Assembly (NCBI RefSeq): GCF_031834615.1
Contig: NZ_CP115543.1
Span: 569,001-633,000, forward strand
Origin: Stenotrophomonas aracearum
Lineage (GTDB): Bacteria > Pseudomonadota > Gammaproteobacteria > Xanthomonadales > Xanthomonadaceae
Direction: 5' to 3'
Length of the DNA stretch: 64,000 nt
Below the pieces are notes generated by a model that saw only the letters and a list, made by a program, of their open reading frames with translations, had not been told where the DNA came from and did no database searches. Of the stretch, positions 44,430-53,509 are shown piece after piece (the first letter of the stretch is position 1; the number at the start of each line of letters is the position of its first letter). A program made the translations under genes and the position numbers.

Positions 44430-46733
44430 ATGAAGCTGTCCCTCTCCCTGCTCACGCTGGCGGTAGCCGCGTGCCTGGCCGCCCCTGCCCACGCCGAGGC
44501 CCCGGCCGACGCCAGCACCCTCGACACCGTGCGCGTTGAAGCCGAACGCGCCCAGCGTGCCAAGTCCGCCAACCAGAATGTCACCGTCCTCACCGCCGCC
44601 GACCTCGACGCCGAGATGGCGAACACCATGGAAGAAGCGATCCGCTACATCCCCGGTGTCAGCATCGTCGACATGGGCCGCTTCGGCGACAACGGCTTCA
44701 ACATCCGCGGCCTGGAAAGCGACCGCGTCGCCATCACGGTGGACGGCCTGAGCCTGGGCGAGTCGGTGGAAACCGCGCGCTCCTACGAATTCTTCCGCGG
44801 CGGCCGCGGCGACGTGGACATCGACACGCTCAAGAGTTTGGCGGTGGTGAAGGGCGCCGACTCGATCAGCGCCGGCAGCGGTGCGCTCGGCGGCGCGGTG
44901 GTGTTCACCACCAAGGACCCGGCCGACTATCTCAACCCGGCAGGCAACGACACCCACATCGGCTTCAAGGCGGGCTACTCCGGTGCCAACGACGAAACCA
45001 TGGGCACGCTGACCTTCGCCAACCGCACCGGCATCGTCGAATCGATGCTGGTCTACACCCGCCGCGAAGGCCATGAGATGGCGTCGTACTACGACACCAC
45101 CAATGACCGCACCGGCGTTGGCCGCCGCACCCCCGACCCGGTCGACAGCACCCGCGACAACCTGCTCGGCAAGCTCGACCTGCAGTTGAACGAAGCCCAT
45201 ACCCTCGGTTTCATGTACGAACGCGGCCGTGCCACCAACGACGTGGACAACCTCTCGCGCGTGTACGCCCCCGGCTACCTGACCCGCCAGGGCCACGACA
45301 CCAATGACCGCGACCGGTACGGCGCGCACTACCAGTGGCTGGCCGAAAACGCCGTGTTCGATACCCTCGAAGCGCAGCTGGACCGCCAGGTCACCGAGAG
45401 CCGGGGCATCACCACCATCACCGCCGGCAGTGGCTGCCCGGGCGGCGCGATCCCGTGCCTGCGCAGCGAGAACCGCTCCACCGAGCAGACCCTGGACCGC
45501 GCCGCATTGGACTTCACCAAGGCCTTCAGCACCGGCGGCGCGCAGCACGACCTGGTGTACGGCATGGCGTGGCAGCAGCGCGACGTGGACTTCACCGCGG
45601 TGGACACGCGCTGGAACGCCGCCGGCGATGTTGCCTCGGTGGACGTGGACCCGCGCCAGGTGCCCAAGACCGACGTGGACAACTGGAACGTGTACCTGCG
45701 CGACAGCGTGCGCCTGTTCGACGAGCGCCTGACCCTCAGCGCCGGGGCGCGTTACGACCGCTACGACTACTCGCCGCAGGTGGACAGCACCTTCGTCGAC
45801 CGCACCGGCACCGTGCGCGATGTCTCGTTCGCGTCGCCCAGCTGGCAGGTCGGCGCCGAGTTCCGCTTCCTGCCCGCGCACTCGCTGTGGGCGCAGGTCG
45901 GCCGTGGCTTCCGTGCCCCCTCGGTGGCCGACATGTATTCGCCGACCAGCACCACCACCCTGATCAACGCGCAGACCGGCCAGCCGCTGGTGTTCAACGA
46001 CACCGTGTCCAACCCGGACCTGTCCTCGGAGAAGAGCCTGAACGTCGAGCTTGGCTACCGCTGGAGCACTGACACTGCGCAGTTCGGCCTCTCGGTATTC
46101 CGCGACCGCTACGACAACTTCATCGAGTACAGCACGCTCACCCAGCAGATCCCCGGCGGCTTCCGCACCACCGCGCGCGGTCCGATCCTGTACGAGCGCG
46201 CCTACACCATGCCGGCCAACGCAGGGCAGGTGACGGTGAAGGGCGTGGAGATGGAAGGGCGCGTGCAGTTCAACGATGCGTGGTCCGCGCGGTTGGCGGC
46301 CTCGTACAGCGAAGGCAAAAAGCAGAACGGCGACCCGCTGGAAAGCATCGTGCCGGCCAGCGCGGTGCTGGGCGTGCGCTATGCGCCGTCGGCGGTGTGG
46401 AACGTGACCGCGGCTGTGACCCACGCAGCGGCCAAACATGCCGATGATGCCTACAACACCGCCGCCAACGGCACGGTCAGCACCCCGGCGTGGCTGGACA
46501 AGGCCGACGGCTACACCGTGCTGGACCTGTTCGGCAGCTGGAACATCAGCGAGCAGTGGAAGATCAGCGCGGGCATCTACAACCTGACCAACCGCGAGTA
46601 TTACCTGTGGCAGCGCGTGCGCGGCGTGTACCAGGGCAGCAATACCCTGTACGGATACGTCAACGATGAAGGTATCGGGCGTTACAGCGAGCCGGGTCGG
46701 AATGCGCGCATCACCGTAGCGTTTAATTGGTAA
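44430..46733 (+). CDS. TonB-dependent receptor, hemoglobin/heme family type
   Basis: A 767-residue outer-membrane receptor. Signal peptide MKLSLSLLTLAVAACLAAPAHA, TonB box LDTVRVEAERA, plug with EEAIRYIPGVSIVDMGRFGDNGFNIRGLESDRVAITVDG and LKSLAVVKGADSISAGSGALGGAVVFTTKD, and a barrel ending RNARITVAFNW. The plug layout is that of the hemoglobin/transferrin/lactoferrin receptor family. With the Fur-like site upstream of this gene group, heme or protein-bound iron is the likely cargo. The array of SMAG units before it may alter expression relative to the two upstream genes. Confidence 0.88.
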   Translation: MKLSLSLLTLAVAACLAAPAHAEAPADASTLDTVRVEAERAQRAKSANQNVTVLTAADLDAEMANTMEEAIRYIPGVSIVDMGRFGDNGFNIRGLESDRVAITVDGLSLGESVETARSYEFFRGGRGDVDIDTLKSLAVVKGADSISAGSGALGGAVVFTTKDPADYLNPAGNDTHIGFKAGYSGANDETMGTLTFANRTGIVESMLVYTRREGHEMASYYDTTNDRTGVGRRTPDPVDSTRDNLLGKLDLQLNEAHTLGFMYERGRATNDVDNLSRVYAPGYLTRQGHDTNDRDRYGAHYQWLAENAVFDTLEAQLDRQVTESRGITTITAGSGCPGGAIPCLRSENRSTEQTLDRAALDFTKAFSTGGAQHDLVYGMAWQQRDVDFTAVDTRWNAAGDVASVDVDPRQVPKTDVDNWNVYLRDSVRLFDERLTLSAGARYDRYDYSPQVDSTFVDRTGTVRDVSFASPSWQVGAEFRFLPAHSLWAQVGRGFRAPSVADMYSPTSTTTLINAQTGQPLVFNDTVSNPDLSSEKSLNVELGYRWSTDTAQFGLSVFRDRYDNFIEYSTLTQQIPGGFRTTARGPILYERAYTMPANAGQVTVKGVEMEGRVQFNDAWSARLAASYSEGKKQNGDPLESIVPASAVLGVRYAPSAVWNVTAAVTHAAAKHADDAYNTAANGTVSTPAWLDKADGYTVLDLFGSWNISEQWKISAGIYNLTNREYYLWQRVRGVYQGSNTLYGYVNDEGIGRYSEPGRNARITVAFNW

Positions 46734-46736
46734 CGC

Positions 46737-46806
46737 GTAGTGCCGGCCGCCGGCCGGCTCCTCGTACTGCCGGCATCGTGCGGATCCGGCCAGCGGCCGG
46801 CACTAC
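46737..46806. repeat. SMAG repeat pair (CCGGCC stem)
   Basis: GTAGTGCCGGCCGCCGGCC at the left and an inverted unit ending GCCGGCACTAC at the right, about 70 bases. It follows the receptor gene and is immediately followed by a true terminator. Confidence 0.9.
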
Positions 46807-46839
46807 GAAAAAGGGCGACGCAATGCGTCGCCCTTTTTT
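46807..46839. terminator. Bidirectional intrinsic terminator
   Basis: GGGCGACGC, AAT loop, GCGTCGCCC with AAAAA before and TTTTTT after. It serves the TonB receptor on one strand and rhlE on the other. Confidence 0.92.
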
Positions 46840-46860
46840 CATGTTCGCTACCGGCAAGGA

Positions 46861-48270
46861 TCAACCAGCGCGATGACCACCACCGCCCGGACCACGCCCG
46901 CCGCCGCCACGGCGCTGGCCCGACGGCGCACCGCCACGCGGCGCACCGTTACCGGCGCCACGGCTTGCACCGCGACCGGCACCGTCACGCTGCCCACCGC
47001 CGCTCTTCGCGCCGGCATGCGCATGACGCGGCGCTTCACCGTGCGGACGACGCGCGTGCTTGCGCGGCGAACGATCGCCACCCGGCACTTCGGCCTTGCC
47101 CGGCGCGCTGTTGCCCCAGCGGATCGGGGTCTGCGGCTCGAAGCCCGGCACGTCGCGGATGTCCATGTCCTTGTCGAGCAGGCGCACGATCTGGCGCAGC
47201 AGCTTGGCTTCGTCCTGCGCCACCAGCGAAATCGCCTGGCCGGTCGAACCATTGCGGCCGGTACGGCCGATACGGTGCACGTAGTCTTCCGGCACCATCG
47301 GCAGGTCGTAGTTGATGACCTTCGGCAGCTCGTTGATGTCGATACCGCGCGCGGCGATGTCGGTGGCCACCAGCACGGTCACGCGGCCGGCCTTGAAGTC
47401 GCCCAGCGCACGCAGGCGCTGGCCCTGGCTCTTGTTGCCGTGGATCGCGGCGGTCTTGATGCCGGCCTTGTCCAGGAACATCGCCAGCTTGTCGCAGCCG
47501 TGCTTGGTACGGCCGAACACCAGGGTCTGCTCGCGGCTGTCCTGCGCCAGCAGGTGCAGCAGCAGCTCGCGCTTGCGCGCGCCATCGACCGGGTGCACGC
47601 GGTGGGTGATGGTCTCGGCCACGGTGTTCTTCGGAGTCACCTGGATCTGCGCCGGGTCGCGCATGAATTCCAGTGCCAGCTGCTTGATGCTCTCTTCGAA
47701 GGTCGCCGAGAACAGCAGGGTCTGGCGGTTCTGGCGCGGCAGCTTGGCCAGGATCTTCTTGATCGACGGCAGGAAGCCCATGTCCAGCATGCGGTCGGCT
47801 TCGTCCAGCACCAGGATCTCGATGCCGGAGAGGTCGACGCTGCGACGCTCCAGGTGGTCGATCAGGCGGCCCGGGCAGGCCACCAGCAGGTCCACGCCAC
47901 GCCGCAGCACGTCGAACTGGTTGCCCATGCCGACGCCGCCGTAGATGCAGGCGCTCGGAATGCGCAGGTACTTGCTGTAGCTGCGCAGGCTGTCATGCAC
48001 CTGGGTGGCCAGCTCGCGGGTCGGGGCCAGCACCAGCGCACGCGGCTTGCGCGGGCCGTTCACGGCCTGCGGATTGGTGCCCAGGTGCTGCAGCAGCGGC
48101 AGGCCGAAGGCAGCGGTCTTGCCGGTACCGGTCTGTGCGCCGGCCAGCAGGTCGCGCCCTTCCAGGGCCAGCGGGATCGCCTGCTCCTGGATCGGGGTCG
48201 GGTTTTCATAGCCCTGCTCGGACAACGCGCGCAGCAGGAACGGGGCAAGGCCCAGGTTTTCAAAAGACAT
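46861..48270 (-). CDS. rhlE: ATP-dependent DEAD-box RNA helicase
   Basis: RhlE-type helicase, 469 residues. Motifs in order: Q motif (PTPIQEQAIP), Walker A AQTGTGKT at 45-52, PTRELATQ, LDEADRMLDMGF, FSATF, and the C-terminal-domain motifs VATDIAARGIDI and HRIGRTGR. The last 90 residues are rich in Arg, Gly, Pro and His and likely bind RNA non-specifically. The 406-base region before the next gene (48271-48676) holds its 5' leader; I see no other gene there. Confidence 0.93.
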   Translation of the reverse strand: MSFENLGLAPFLLRALSEQGYENPTPIQEQAIPLALEGRDLLAGAQTGTGKTAAFGLPLLQHLGTNPQAVNGPRKPRALVLAPTRELATQVHDSLRSYSKYLRIPSACIYGGVGMGNQFDVLRRGVDLLVACPGRLIDHLERRSVDLSGIEILVLDEADRMLDMGFLPSIKKILAKLPRQNRQTLLFSATFEESIKQLALEFMRDPAQIQVTPKNTVAETITHRVHPVDGARKRELLLHLLAQDSREQTLVFGRTKHGCDKLAMFLDKAGIKTAAIHGNKSQGQRLRALGDFKAGRVTVLVATDIAARGIDINELPKVINYDLPMVPEDYVHRIGRTGRNGSTGQAISLVAQDEAKLLRQIVRLLDKDMDIRDVPGFEPQTPIRWGNSAPGKAEVPGGDRSPRKHARRPHGEAPRHAHAGAKSGGGQRDGAGRGASRGAGNGAPRGGAPSGQRRGGGGRGPGGGGHRAG

Positions 48271-48676
48271 CGGGTGGAAGCTCCAAAGACAAAGTAACGC
48301 CAGGCCGAATGGCCAAGCGCAAGGCAGATCGAGTTGATCGGCTTACTCGGAGCGTTCCCGTGAACCGCGCTGCGAGAATTGTGTTCAGCCGGCGCGGTGC
48401 GCAGACTGGAATGCATGACGAATGGCGTCGGAGTGGGGGCGGGCGAGGGATCAAGGATCCGGATCGCCGGCGATCCCGAAGGGAAACGGACGGCCGCTGC
48501 AGACCCACCAATTGTAAAGGAACTGGGACGGCCATACCAAATGCCCCGTTCAGGTTGGGCGACCACGCCCCGCTTCATCCGGATGGTTTATCGTCATTTG
48601 ACGCAATGCGTCTTGGCACCACCGCGCATTTGGTTACACTCGAAACCTTATTTCTGCGATTCCCGGATACCCACCC

Positions 48677-49666
48677 ATGAAGCTTGGTTCTTTGAAGGAA
48701 GGCGGCCGCGACGGCACCCTGATCGTGGTTTCGCGCGACCTGCGCCAGGGCGTGCGCGCCACCGGGATCGCCGCCACCCTGCAGCAGGCGCTGGAAGACT
48801 GGAGCCACCTGGCGCCGCGCCTGAACGCCCTGTACGAGTCGCTCAACGACGGCAGTGCCGACGGCGTGTTCGACATCGACCTGCAGGCGCTGGCCGCGCC
48901 GCTGCCGCGTTCCTATGAATTCGTCGACGGCAGCGCCTACCTGCCGCACGTGGAGCGCGTCCGCCGCGCCCGTGGCGCCGAGGTCCCGGAGAGCTTCTAC
49001 ACCGACCCGCTGATGTACCAGGCCACCAGCGCCGGCTTCTACGGCCCGCGCGACGCGGTGAAGGTCGTCAGCGAGGAGTACGGCATCGACCTGGAAGCCG
49101 AGCTGGTGGTCATCACCGACGACGTGCCGATGGCGGTCACCCCCGAACAGGCGGCCGGGCACATCCAGCTGGTCGGCCTGGTCAATGACGTCTCGCTGCG
49201 CAACCTGATCCCGGGCGAACTGGCCAAGGGCTTCGGCTTCCTGCAGTCCAAGCCGCGTTCGGCGCTGTCGCCGGTGTTCGTCACCCCCGACGAACTGGGC
49301 GAGGCCTGGCAGGACAGCAAGGTCCACCTGCCGCTGGTGACCCACGTCAACGGCGCCTGGTTCGGCGCGCCGGAAGCCGGCGTGGACATGCAGTTCAACT
49401 TCGCCCAGCTGGTCGCGCATGCGGCCAAGACCCGCCCGCTGGGCGCCGGCGCCATCGTCGGCTCGGGCACCATCGCCAACGAAGACACCAGCAAGGGCGC
49501 CTCCTGCTTCGCCGAGCAGCGCACCGTGGAAACCCTGCGCGACGGCAAGCCGAGCACCCCCTTCATGTCGTTCGGCGACGTGGTCCGCATCGAGATGTTC
49601 GACGCCGCCGGCGAGAGCATCTTCGGTGCCATCGAGCAGCGCATCGAACAGGCGACACGGCCCTGA
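48677..49666 (+). CDS. Fumarylacetoacetate hydrolase family protein
   Basis: A 329-residue FAH-fold enzyme. It contains FYTDPLMYQATSAGFYGP, the metal-binding acids in DLEAELVVI, and VGLVNDVSLRNLIPGELAKGFGFLQSKP. Its pairing with maleylacetoacetate isomerase supports fumarylacetoacetase as the function, the last step of tyrosine/homogentisate breakdown giving fumarate and acetoacetate. It is shorter than the two-domain animal enzyme, as is common for bacterial forms. Its last codons overlap the maiA start. Confidence 0.88.
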   Translation: MKLGSLKEGGRDGTLIVVSRDLRQGVRATGIAATLQQALEDWSHLAPRLNALYESLNDGSADGVFDIDLQALAAPLPRSYEFVDGSAYLPHVERVRRARGAEVPESFYTDPLMYQATSAGFYGPRDAVKVVSEEYGIDLEAELVVITDDVPMAVTPEQAAGHIQLVGLVNDVSLRNLIPGELAKGFGFLQSKPRSALSPVFVTPDELGEAWQDSKVHLPLVTHVNGAWFGAPEAGVDMQFNFAQLVAHAAKTRPLGAGAIVGSGTIANEDTSKGASCFAEQRTVETLRDGKPSTPFMSFGDVVRIEMFDAAGESIFGAIEQRIEQATRP

Positions 49667-50331
49667 ACATCCCCGCCGACCGCATCGAGCTGTTCAGCTA
49701 CTGGCGCTCCAGCGCGGCCTACCGCGTGCGCATCGGCCTGAACCTGAAGGGCTTGGCGCACCAGATCACGCCGGTACACCTGGTTCGCGACGGTGGCCAG
49801 CAGCACAGCGAGGGCTATGCCGCGCTCAACCCGCAGGAACTGGTGCCGACCCTGGTACATGGCGACTGCGTGGTGCGGCAGTCGATGGCGATCCTGGAGT
49901 ATCTCGACGAGGTGTTCCCGGACCCGTCACTGCTGCCGGACGACGCACTGGGCCGGGCCCGGGTGCGCGCGCTGGCCCAGCTGGTGGCGTGCGACATCCA
50001 CCCGCTCAACAACCTGCGGGTGATGCAGTTCTTCAGCGACACCTGGAACGTGCCGCAGCCCGAGCGCGACGACTGGACCAAACACTGGATGCAGGTGGGG
50101 TTCGACGCGATGGAGCGCATGCTGGTCGAGTCGGTGGAAACCGGGCGCTTCTGCCACGGCGACACCCCGACCCTGGCCGACTGCTGCCTGGTGCCGCAGC
50201 TGTTCAACGCGCGGCGGTTCAACGTGGACCTGACTTCGTATCCGACGCTGGTGCGGATCGAAGAGGCGTGCCTGGCGCTGGAAGCCTTTGACGCCGCGCG
50301 GCCTGAAAACCAAGCCGACGCCGCAACATAA
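49663..50331 (+). CDS. maiA: Maleylacetoacetate isomerase
   Basis: Glutathione-dependent zeta-class GST that isomerises maleylacetoacetate to fumarylacetoacetate; 222 residues from CTG 49663. The N-terminal thioredoxin-fold strand and catalytic serines are in ELFSYWRSSAAYRVRIGLNLKG. The next standard start, GTG 49726 (V22 of this strand), would delete them. CTG 49663 overlaps the previous stop as CTGA, mirroring the ATGA couplings elsewhere here. QELVPTLVHGD and RQSMAILEYLDE (glutathione site) follow. It acts with the preceding hydrolase gene; homogentisate dioxygenase is not in the window. Confidence 0.85.
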   Translation: MNIPADRIELFSYWRSSAAYRVRIGLNLKGLAHQITPVHLVRDGGQQHSEGYAALNPQELVPTLVHGDCVVRQSMAILEYLDEVFPDPSLLPDDALGRARVRALAQLVACDIHPLNNLRVMQFFSDTWNVPQPERDDWTKHWMQVGFDAMERMLVESVETGRFCHGDTPTLADCCLVPQLFNARRFNVDLTSYPTLVRIEEACLALEAFDAARPENQADAAT

Positions 50332-50347
50332 CGGTTCGCCTGTCCGC

Positions 50348-50418
50348 GTAGTGCCGGCCGCCGGCCGGCGCCAGGCGGTCCAAACGTGTGCGAGGAGCCG
50401 GCCAGCGGCCGGCACTAC
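50348..50418. repeat. SMAG repeat pair (CCGGCC stem)
   Basis: GTAGTGCCGGCCGCCGGCC at the left and the inverted unit ending GCCGGCACTAC at the right, between convergent maiA and pilU. Confidence 0.9.
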
Positions 50419-50430
50419 GCTTGCTGCAAC

Positions 50431-51558
50431 TTAGAACCCGTGCGTGATCGCCGCCGGCGTGGCCGCCGAATAATCCGCGTACGGATCATGCTCCGCGCCG
50501 CCTTCGGACAGGCGGAACTTCAACGCCAGGCCATCGCGTGAATCGGCTGCGCGCAGCGCCTCTTCCTGCTCGATGATGCCGTTCTTGGCCATCCGGAACA
50601 GGCACTGGTCGAAGCTTTCCATGCCTTCTTCCAGCGAGGCTTCCATCGCCGCCTTGATCTCGTGCACCTGGCCGCGGCGCAGCAGGTCGCGGATCATCGG
50701 CGTGTTGATCAACACTTCCGTCGCCGGCAGGCGGCGCCCGTCCTGGCCCTTGACCAGGCGCTGGGAAATCACCGCGCGCAGGTTCAGCGAGAGGTTCATC
50801 AGCACGTTGCGGTGCGCGCTCTCGGGGAAGAAGTTGAGGATGCGCTCGATGGTCTGGTCGGCGTTGTTGGAATGCAGCGTGGCCAGGCACAGGTGACCGG
50901 TCTCGGCGAACGCAATGGCCGCCTCCATGGTCTCGGCATCCAGGATTTCGCCGATCAGGATCACGTCCGGTGCTTCACGCATCGCGTTCTTCAGCGCGTT
51001 GTGGAAGGCGTGCGTGTCCAGCCCCACCTCGCGCTGGTTGACGATCGACATCTTGTGCTTGTGCAGGTACTCGATCGGGTCCTCGATGGTGAGGATGTGC
51101 CCGGTCGTGGTGCTGTTGCGGTGGTCGATCATCGACGCCAGCGAGGTCGACTTGCCCGAACCGGTCGAACCCACCACCAGCACCAGCCCGCGCGGGGTCA
51201 TGATGACGTCCTTCAGGACCTGCGGCAGGTTGAGCTCTTCAATGCTCGGGATCTTGCTGCGGATGGCACGGATCACCATGCCCACCTCACCGCGCTGCTT
51301 GAACACGTTGACGCGGAAGCGCCCCGCGTCGGGCAGGGCGATGGCCATGTTGAGCTCCAGGTCGCGCTCGAACTGCGGCACCTGGCCCTCGTCCATCAGC
51401 GAATAGGCGATCTTCTTGACCATGCCCGGCGGCAACCCGGTGTTCCCCAGCGGGTACAGCTTGCCTTCGATCTTGATGTACACCGGCGCTCCGGTGGTCA
51501 AGAACATGTCCGAAGCGTTCTTTTCGGTCATCAGCTTCAGGAAATAGCCGATATCCAT
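50431..51558 (-). CDS. pilU: Type IV pilus retraction ATPase PilU
   Basis: PilT/PilU-type hexameric ATPase powering pilus retraction; 375 residues. N-terminal PAS-like domain (NASDMFLTTGAPVYIKIEG), then Walker A GSTGSGKS at 130-137, the Asp box TIEDPIEYLHKHK, Walker B VILIGEI and the HLCLATLHSNNADQTIERI His box. The C-terminal extension past the AIRLIN-like region and the sequence features favour PilU over PilT; pilT itself is not in the window. Monocistronic here. Confidence 0.92.
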   Translation of the reverse strand: MDIGYFLKLMTEKNASDMFLTTGAPVYIKIEGKLYPLGNTGLPPGMVKKIAYSLMDEGQVPQFERDLELNMAIALPDAGRFRVNVFKQRGEVGMVIRAIRSKIPSIEELNLPQVLKDVIMTPRGLVLVVGSTGSGKSTSLASMIDHRNSTTTGHILTIEDPIEYLHKHKMSIVNQREVGLDTHAFHNALKNAMREAPDVILIGEILDAETMEAAIAFAETGHLCLATLHSNNADQTIERILNFFPESAHRNVLMNLSLNLRAVISQRLVKGQDGRRLPATEVLINTPMIRDLLRRGQVHEIKAAMEASLEEGMESFDQCLFRMAKNGIIEQEEALRAADSRDGLALKFRLSEGGAEHDPYADYSAATPAAITHGF

Positions 51559-51656
51559 GCGAAATGTTTCCCCAACAATCAGCCGCGTGCCCTTGCAGGC
51601 ACGCCGCAGGCTTCCGACAATGGCCGCGCACCTACTTCAGGCGAACGGCACCCCCA

Positions 51657-52043
51657 ATGAATCCTAGCTTCGCACAATTACGACGTACTCTGTATGTGAT
51701 GGCGTGCGCATTCGCGCTCTCTGGTGCCGCCCAGGCGCAGGAAGGCGCCCTGGAACTGATGCAGGCCCGGCAGGCCGTGGACAAGGCCACCCAGGCCGAC
51801 GCCGACCAGTACGCCCCGGACCTGATCGCCATGGCCCGCCAGGGCCTGGAGCAGGCCCAGGCCGCCGCCAGCGACCGCCGCGAGCGCAAGAACGCCCCGG
51901 CCATGGCCGTGCGTGCCACCGCCGACGCCGACCTGGCCCGCGCCCGCAGCGAAGAAGCCACCGCCACCGCCCAGCTGCAGCTGCGCCGCAACGAGGTCAC
52001 CCAGCTCGAACGCCAGCTCGCCGACGGGGAGGGCCGCCGATGA
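51657..52043 (+). CDS. DUF4398-type periplasmic protein
   Basis: A 128-residue exported protein: signal peptide with YVMACAFALSGAAQAQ, then a long amphipathic helix rich in Ala, Gln, Arg and Glu (ELMQARQAVDKATQADADQYAPDLIAMARQGLEQAQAA), typical of DUF4398. It ends with ATGA overlapping the next gene. Together with that OmpA-like protein it probably forms an envelope-associated pair; function unknown. Confidence 0.8.
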   Translation: MNPSFAQLRRTLYVMACAFALSGAAQAQEGALELMQARQAVDKATQADADQYAPDLIAMARQGLEQAQAAASDRRERKNAPAMAVRATADADLARARSEEATATAQLQLRRNEVTQLERQLADGEGRR

Positions 52044-52933
52044 AGACTGCCCTGCGCCTTTCGCCCCTGCTGCTCGCCGCCGGCCTGGCCCTGTCGCCGC
52101 TGGCCTTCGCCGCCGAAGACCCGGCCGTGGCCCAGCTGACCCAGCGCCTGATGGCGATCCAGGCCAACCCGGACACCAACGAGCTGGCCGCCTTCGAGCG
52201 CCTGCAGGCCCAGCAGGCCATCGCCACCCTGGCCAATGCCAAGCGCCGTGACCTCGACCAGGCCCGCTACCTGGCCGATCGCCGGGTCGACATCGCCGAA
52301 ACCAGCGTGCGTGCCGCCCTGGCCAAGCGCGAACTGGCCCAGCTCGAGCGCACCCGCAGCGACCTGCTGATCGAAGCCAGCCGCCGCGACGCCCAGCGCG
52401 CCCGCCAGGAAAGCGAACGCCTGCGCGTGCAGGCCCAGATCCAGGCCGAGGAGTCCGAACGCCTGCGCCTGGCCGCCGAATCCGAAGCGCTGGCCCGCCA
52501 GGACGCCGAAACCGCGCTGACCAGCGTGGCCGGCAAGCAGACCGCCCGCCTCAGTGCCGCGCAGCAGAACGCCGCCAAGCTGGCCCGCGAGGAAGCCGAG
52601 CTGGTCTCGGGCAACAAGCTGCCGGGCTCCAAGTTCGACAGCCGCGGCGAAGTCTTCACCTTCCCGGGCGACGCCTTCGCAAGCGGCAAGGGCGCACTGT
52701 CCGGGGGGGCCAAGGGCCAGGCCCAGGCACTGGCCGAGTACCTGAACATCGGCAAGAAGGGCCGGGTCCGGATCGAGGCCTACGACGCTGCCGCCGGGGT
52801 AGGGCAGCAGCGCGCCGAAGCCCTGCGCGACGCACTGGTCGGGGCCGGCGTCAGCGCCAGCCGCTTCCAGGTGGCGGGCAAGAAGGCCGCGGCAACCAAG
52901 GCCCGCTCGGCCGAGGTCATCATCGCCCCCTGA
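52040..52933 (+). CDS. DUF4398-OmpA-like envelope protein
   Basis: A 297-residue exported protein with signal peptide MKTALRLSPLLLAAGLALSPLAFAA, a helical coiled-coil region (about 30-195, dense in Ala, Gln, Arg, Glu) and a C-terminal OmpA-like domain (FDSRGEVFTFPGDAFASGKGALS, RVRIEAYDAAAGVGQQRAEALRDALVGAGV). The peptidoglycan-binding Asp/Arg signature is incomplete (EAYDAAAG in place of GxxDxxG), so wall binding is uncertain. Coupled by ATGA to the upstream gene. Confidence 0.82.
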   Translation: MKTALRLSPLLLAAGLALSPLAFAAEDPAVAQLTQRLMAIQANPDTNELAAFERLQAQQAIATLANAKRRDLDQARYLADRRVDIAETSVRAALAKRELAQLERTRSDLLIEASRRDAQRARQESERLRVQAQIQAEESERLRLAAESEALARQDAETALTSVAGKQTARLSAAQQNAAKLAREEAELVSGNKLPGSKFDSRGEVFTFPGDAFASGKGALSGGAKGQAQALAEYLNIGKKGRVRIEAYDAAAGVGQQRAEALRDALVGAGVSASRFQVAGKKAAATKARSAEVIIAP

Positions 52934-53049
52934 CGGTTTCAACCCGTTGTTTTCGTTACTTTTTCGTTGATCCGCGTGTTCAGCCTGAACCCCGACTGGG
53001 CACCGCCAGCGATTTCAAACGAAACCCTTGAACCTGCCCTTGGGCAGGC

Positions 53050-53250
53050 GTAGGGTCGATTGTCCGGGTGGCCTTCCGCGACCCGGACGATTGGAGGGCC
53101 GGGCCGATGTACCGAGGGCACGAACCAGAGCAGTCTGCAGTCCGGAATGGCCGGGCTGGGCGCATGGGTTCGCCTGCGGTCGCGGTTGACGCCGGTGCTC
53201 CTCCCGAAGACACGCCCCGTGCCTCACCGGCCGGGGCGTTCTTGTTTGTG
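53050..53250 (+). other. Structured intergenic region, possible leader or small RNA
   Basis: No gene is seen between 52934 and 53275. The segment opens with GTAGGGTCG, then GTCCGGGT and ACCCGGAC pair around an 11-base loop (about 53063-53089). It ends with a terminator-like stem, ACGCCCCG with CGGGGCGT (53212-53239), followed by TTCTTGTTTG. It could be the 5' leader of the DUF465 gene or a separate RNA. Evidence is structural only. Confidence 0.35.
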
Positions 53251-53275
53251 CTGTAGACGCGATAGGAGGTTCATC

Positions 53276-53500
53276 ATGTTTGAAGATCAGCCCCAGAGTG
53301 AAATCGACGCCCGCCTCAGTGCGGACCCGCAGTTCAAGAAGCTCTACGACCAGCATCGAAAGTTGAACAAGAAGTGTATGGATGCCTCGTTGGGCGTACT
53401 TGGGGTCGACGATGTCACCCTGGGACAGATGAAGCGTGAGAAGCTGCTGGCCAAGCAACAACTGCTTCGAATGTACGAGTCTTCCTCCCCTGTGCATTGA
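53276..53500 (+). CDS. DUF465 (YdcH-like) small protein
   Basis: A 74-residue helical protein of the DUF465/YdcH family (LYDQHRKLNKKCMDAS then LGQMKREKLLAKQQLLRMYE). It has an ideal AGGAGGT ribosome site, which selects ATG 53276 over the open frame upstream. It is soluble and likely forms a helical hairpin. Function unknown; members are often well expressed. Confidence 0.85.
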   Translation: MFEDQPQSEIDARLSADPQFKKLYDQHRKLNKKCMDASLGVLGVDDVTLGQMKREKLLAKQQLLRMYESSSPVH

Positions 53501-53509
53501 TGTTTCCCC

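Noticed and set aside
48271..48676. Possible gene in the 406-base gap between rhlE and the FAH-family gene
   Set aside because: Open frames there have no domain, ribosome site or normal composition. It is best read as divergent promoter and leader sequence.
48379..48918. A 179-codon plus-strand ORF crossing into the FAH-family gene
   Set aside because: It overlaps the real coding frame out of phase and its product is Arg/Ala/Gly low complexity.
49726..50331. maiA starting at GTG 49726
   Set aside because: This start removes the first beta strand and the catalytic serine region conserved in zeta-class GSTs, so the CTG start at 49663 is preferred.
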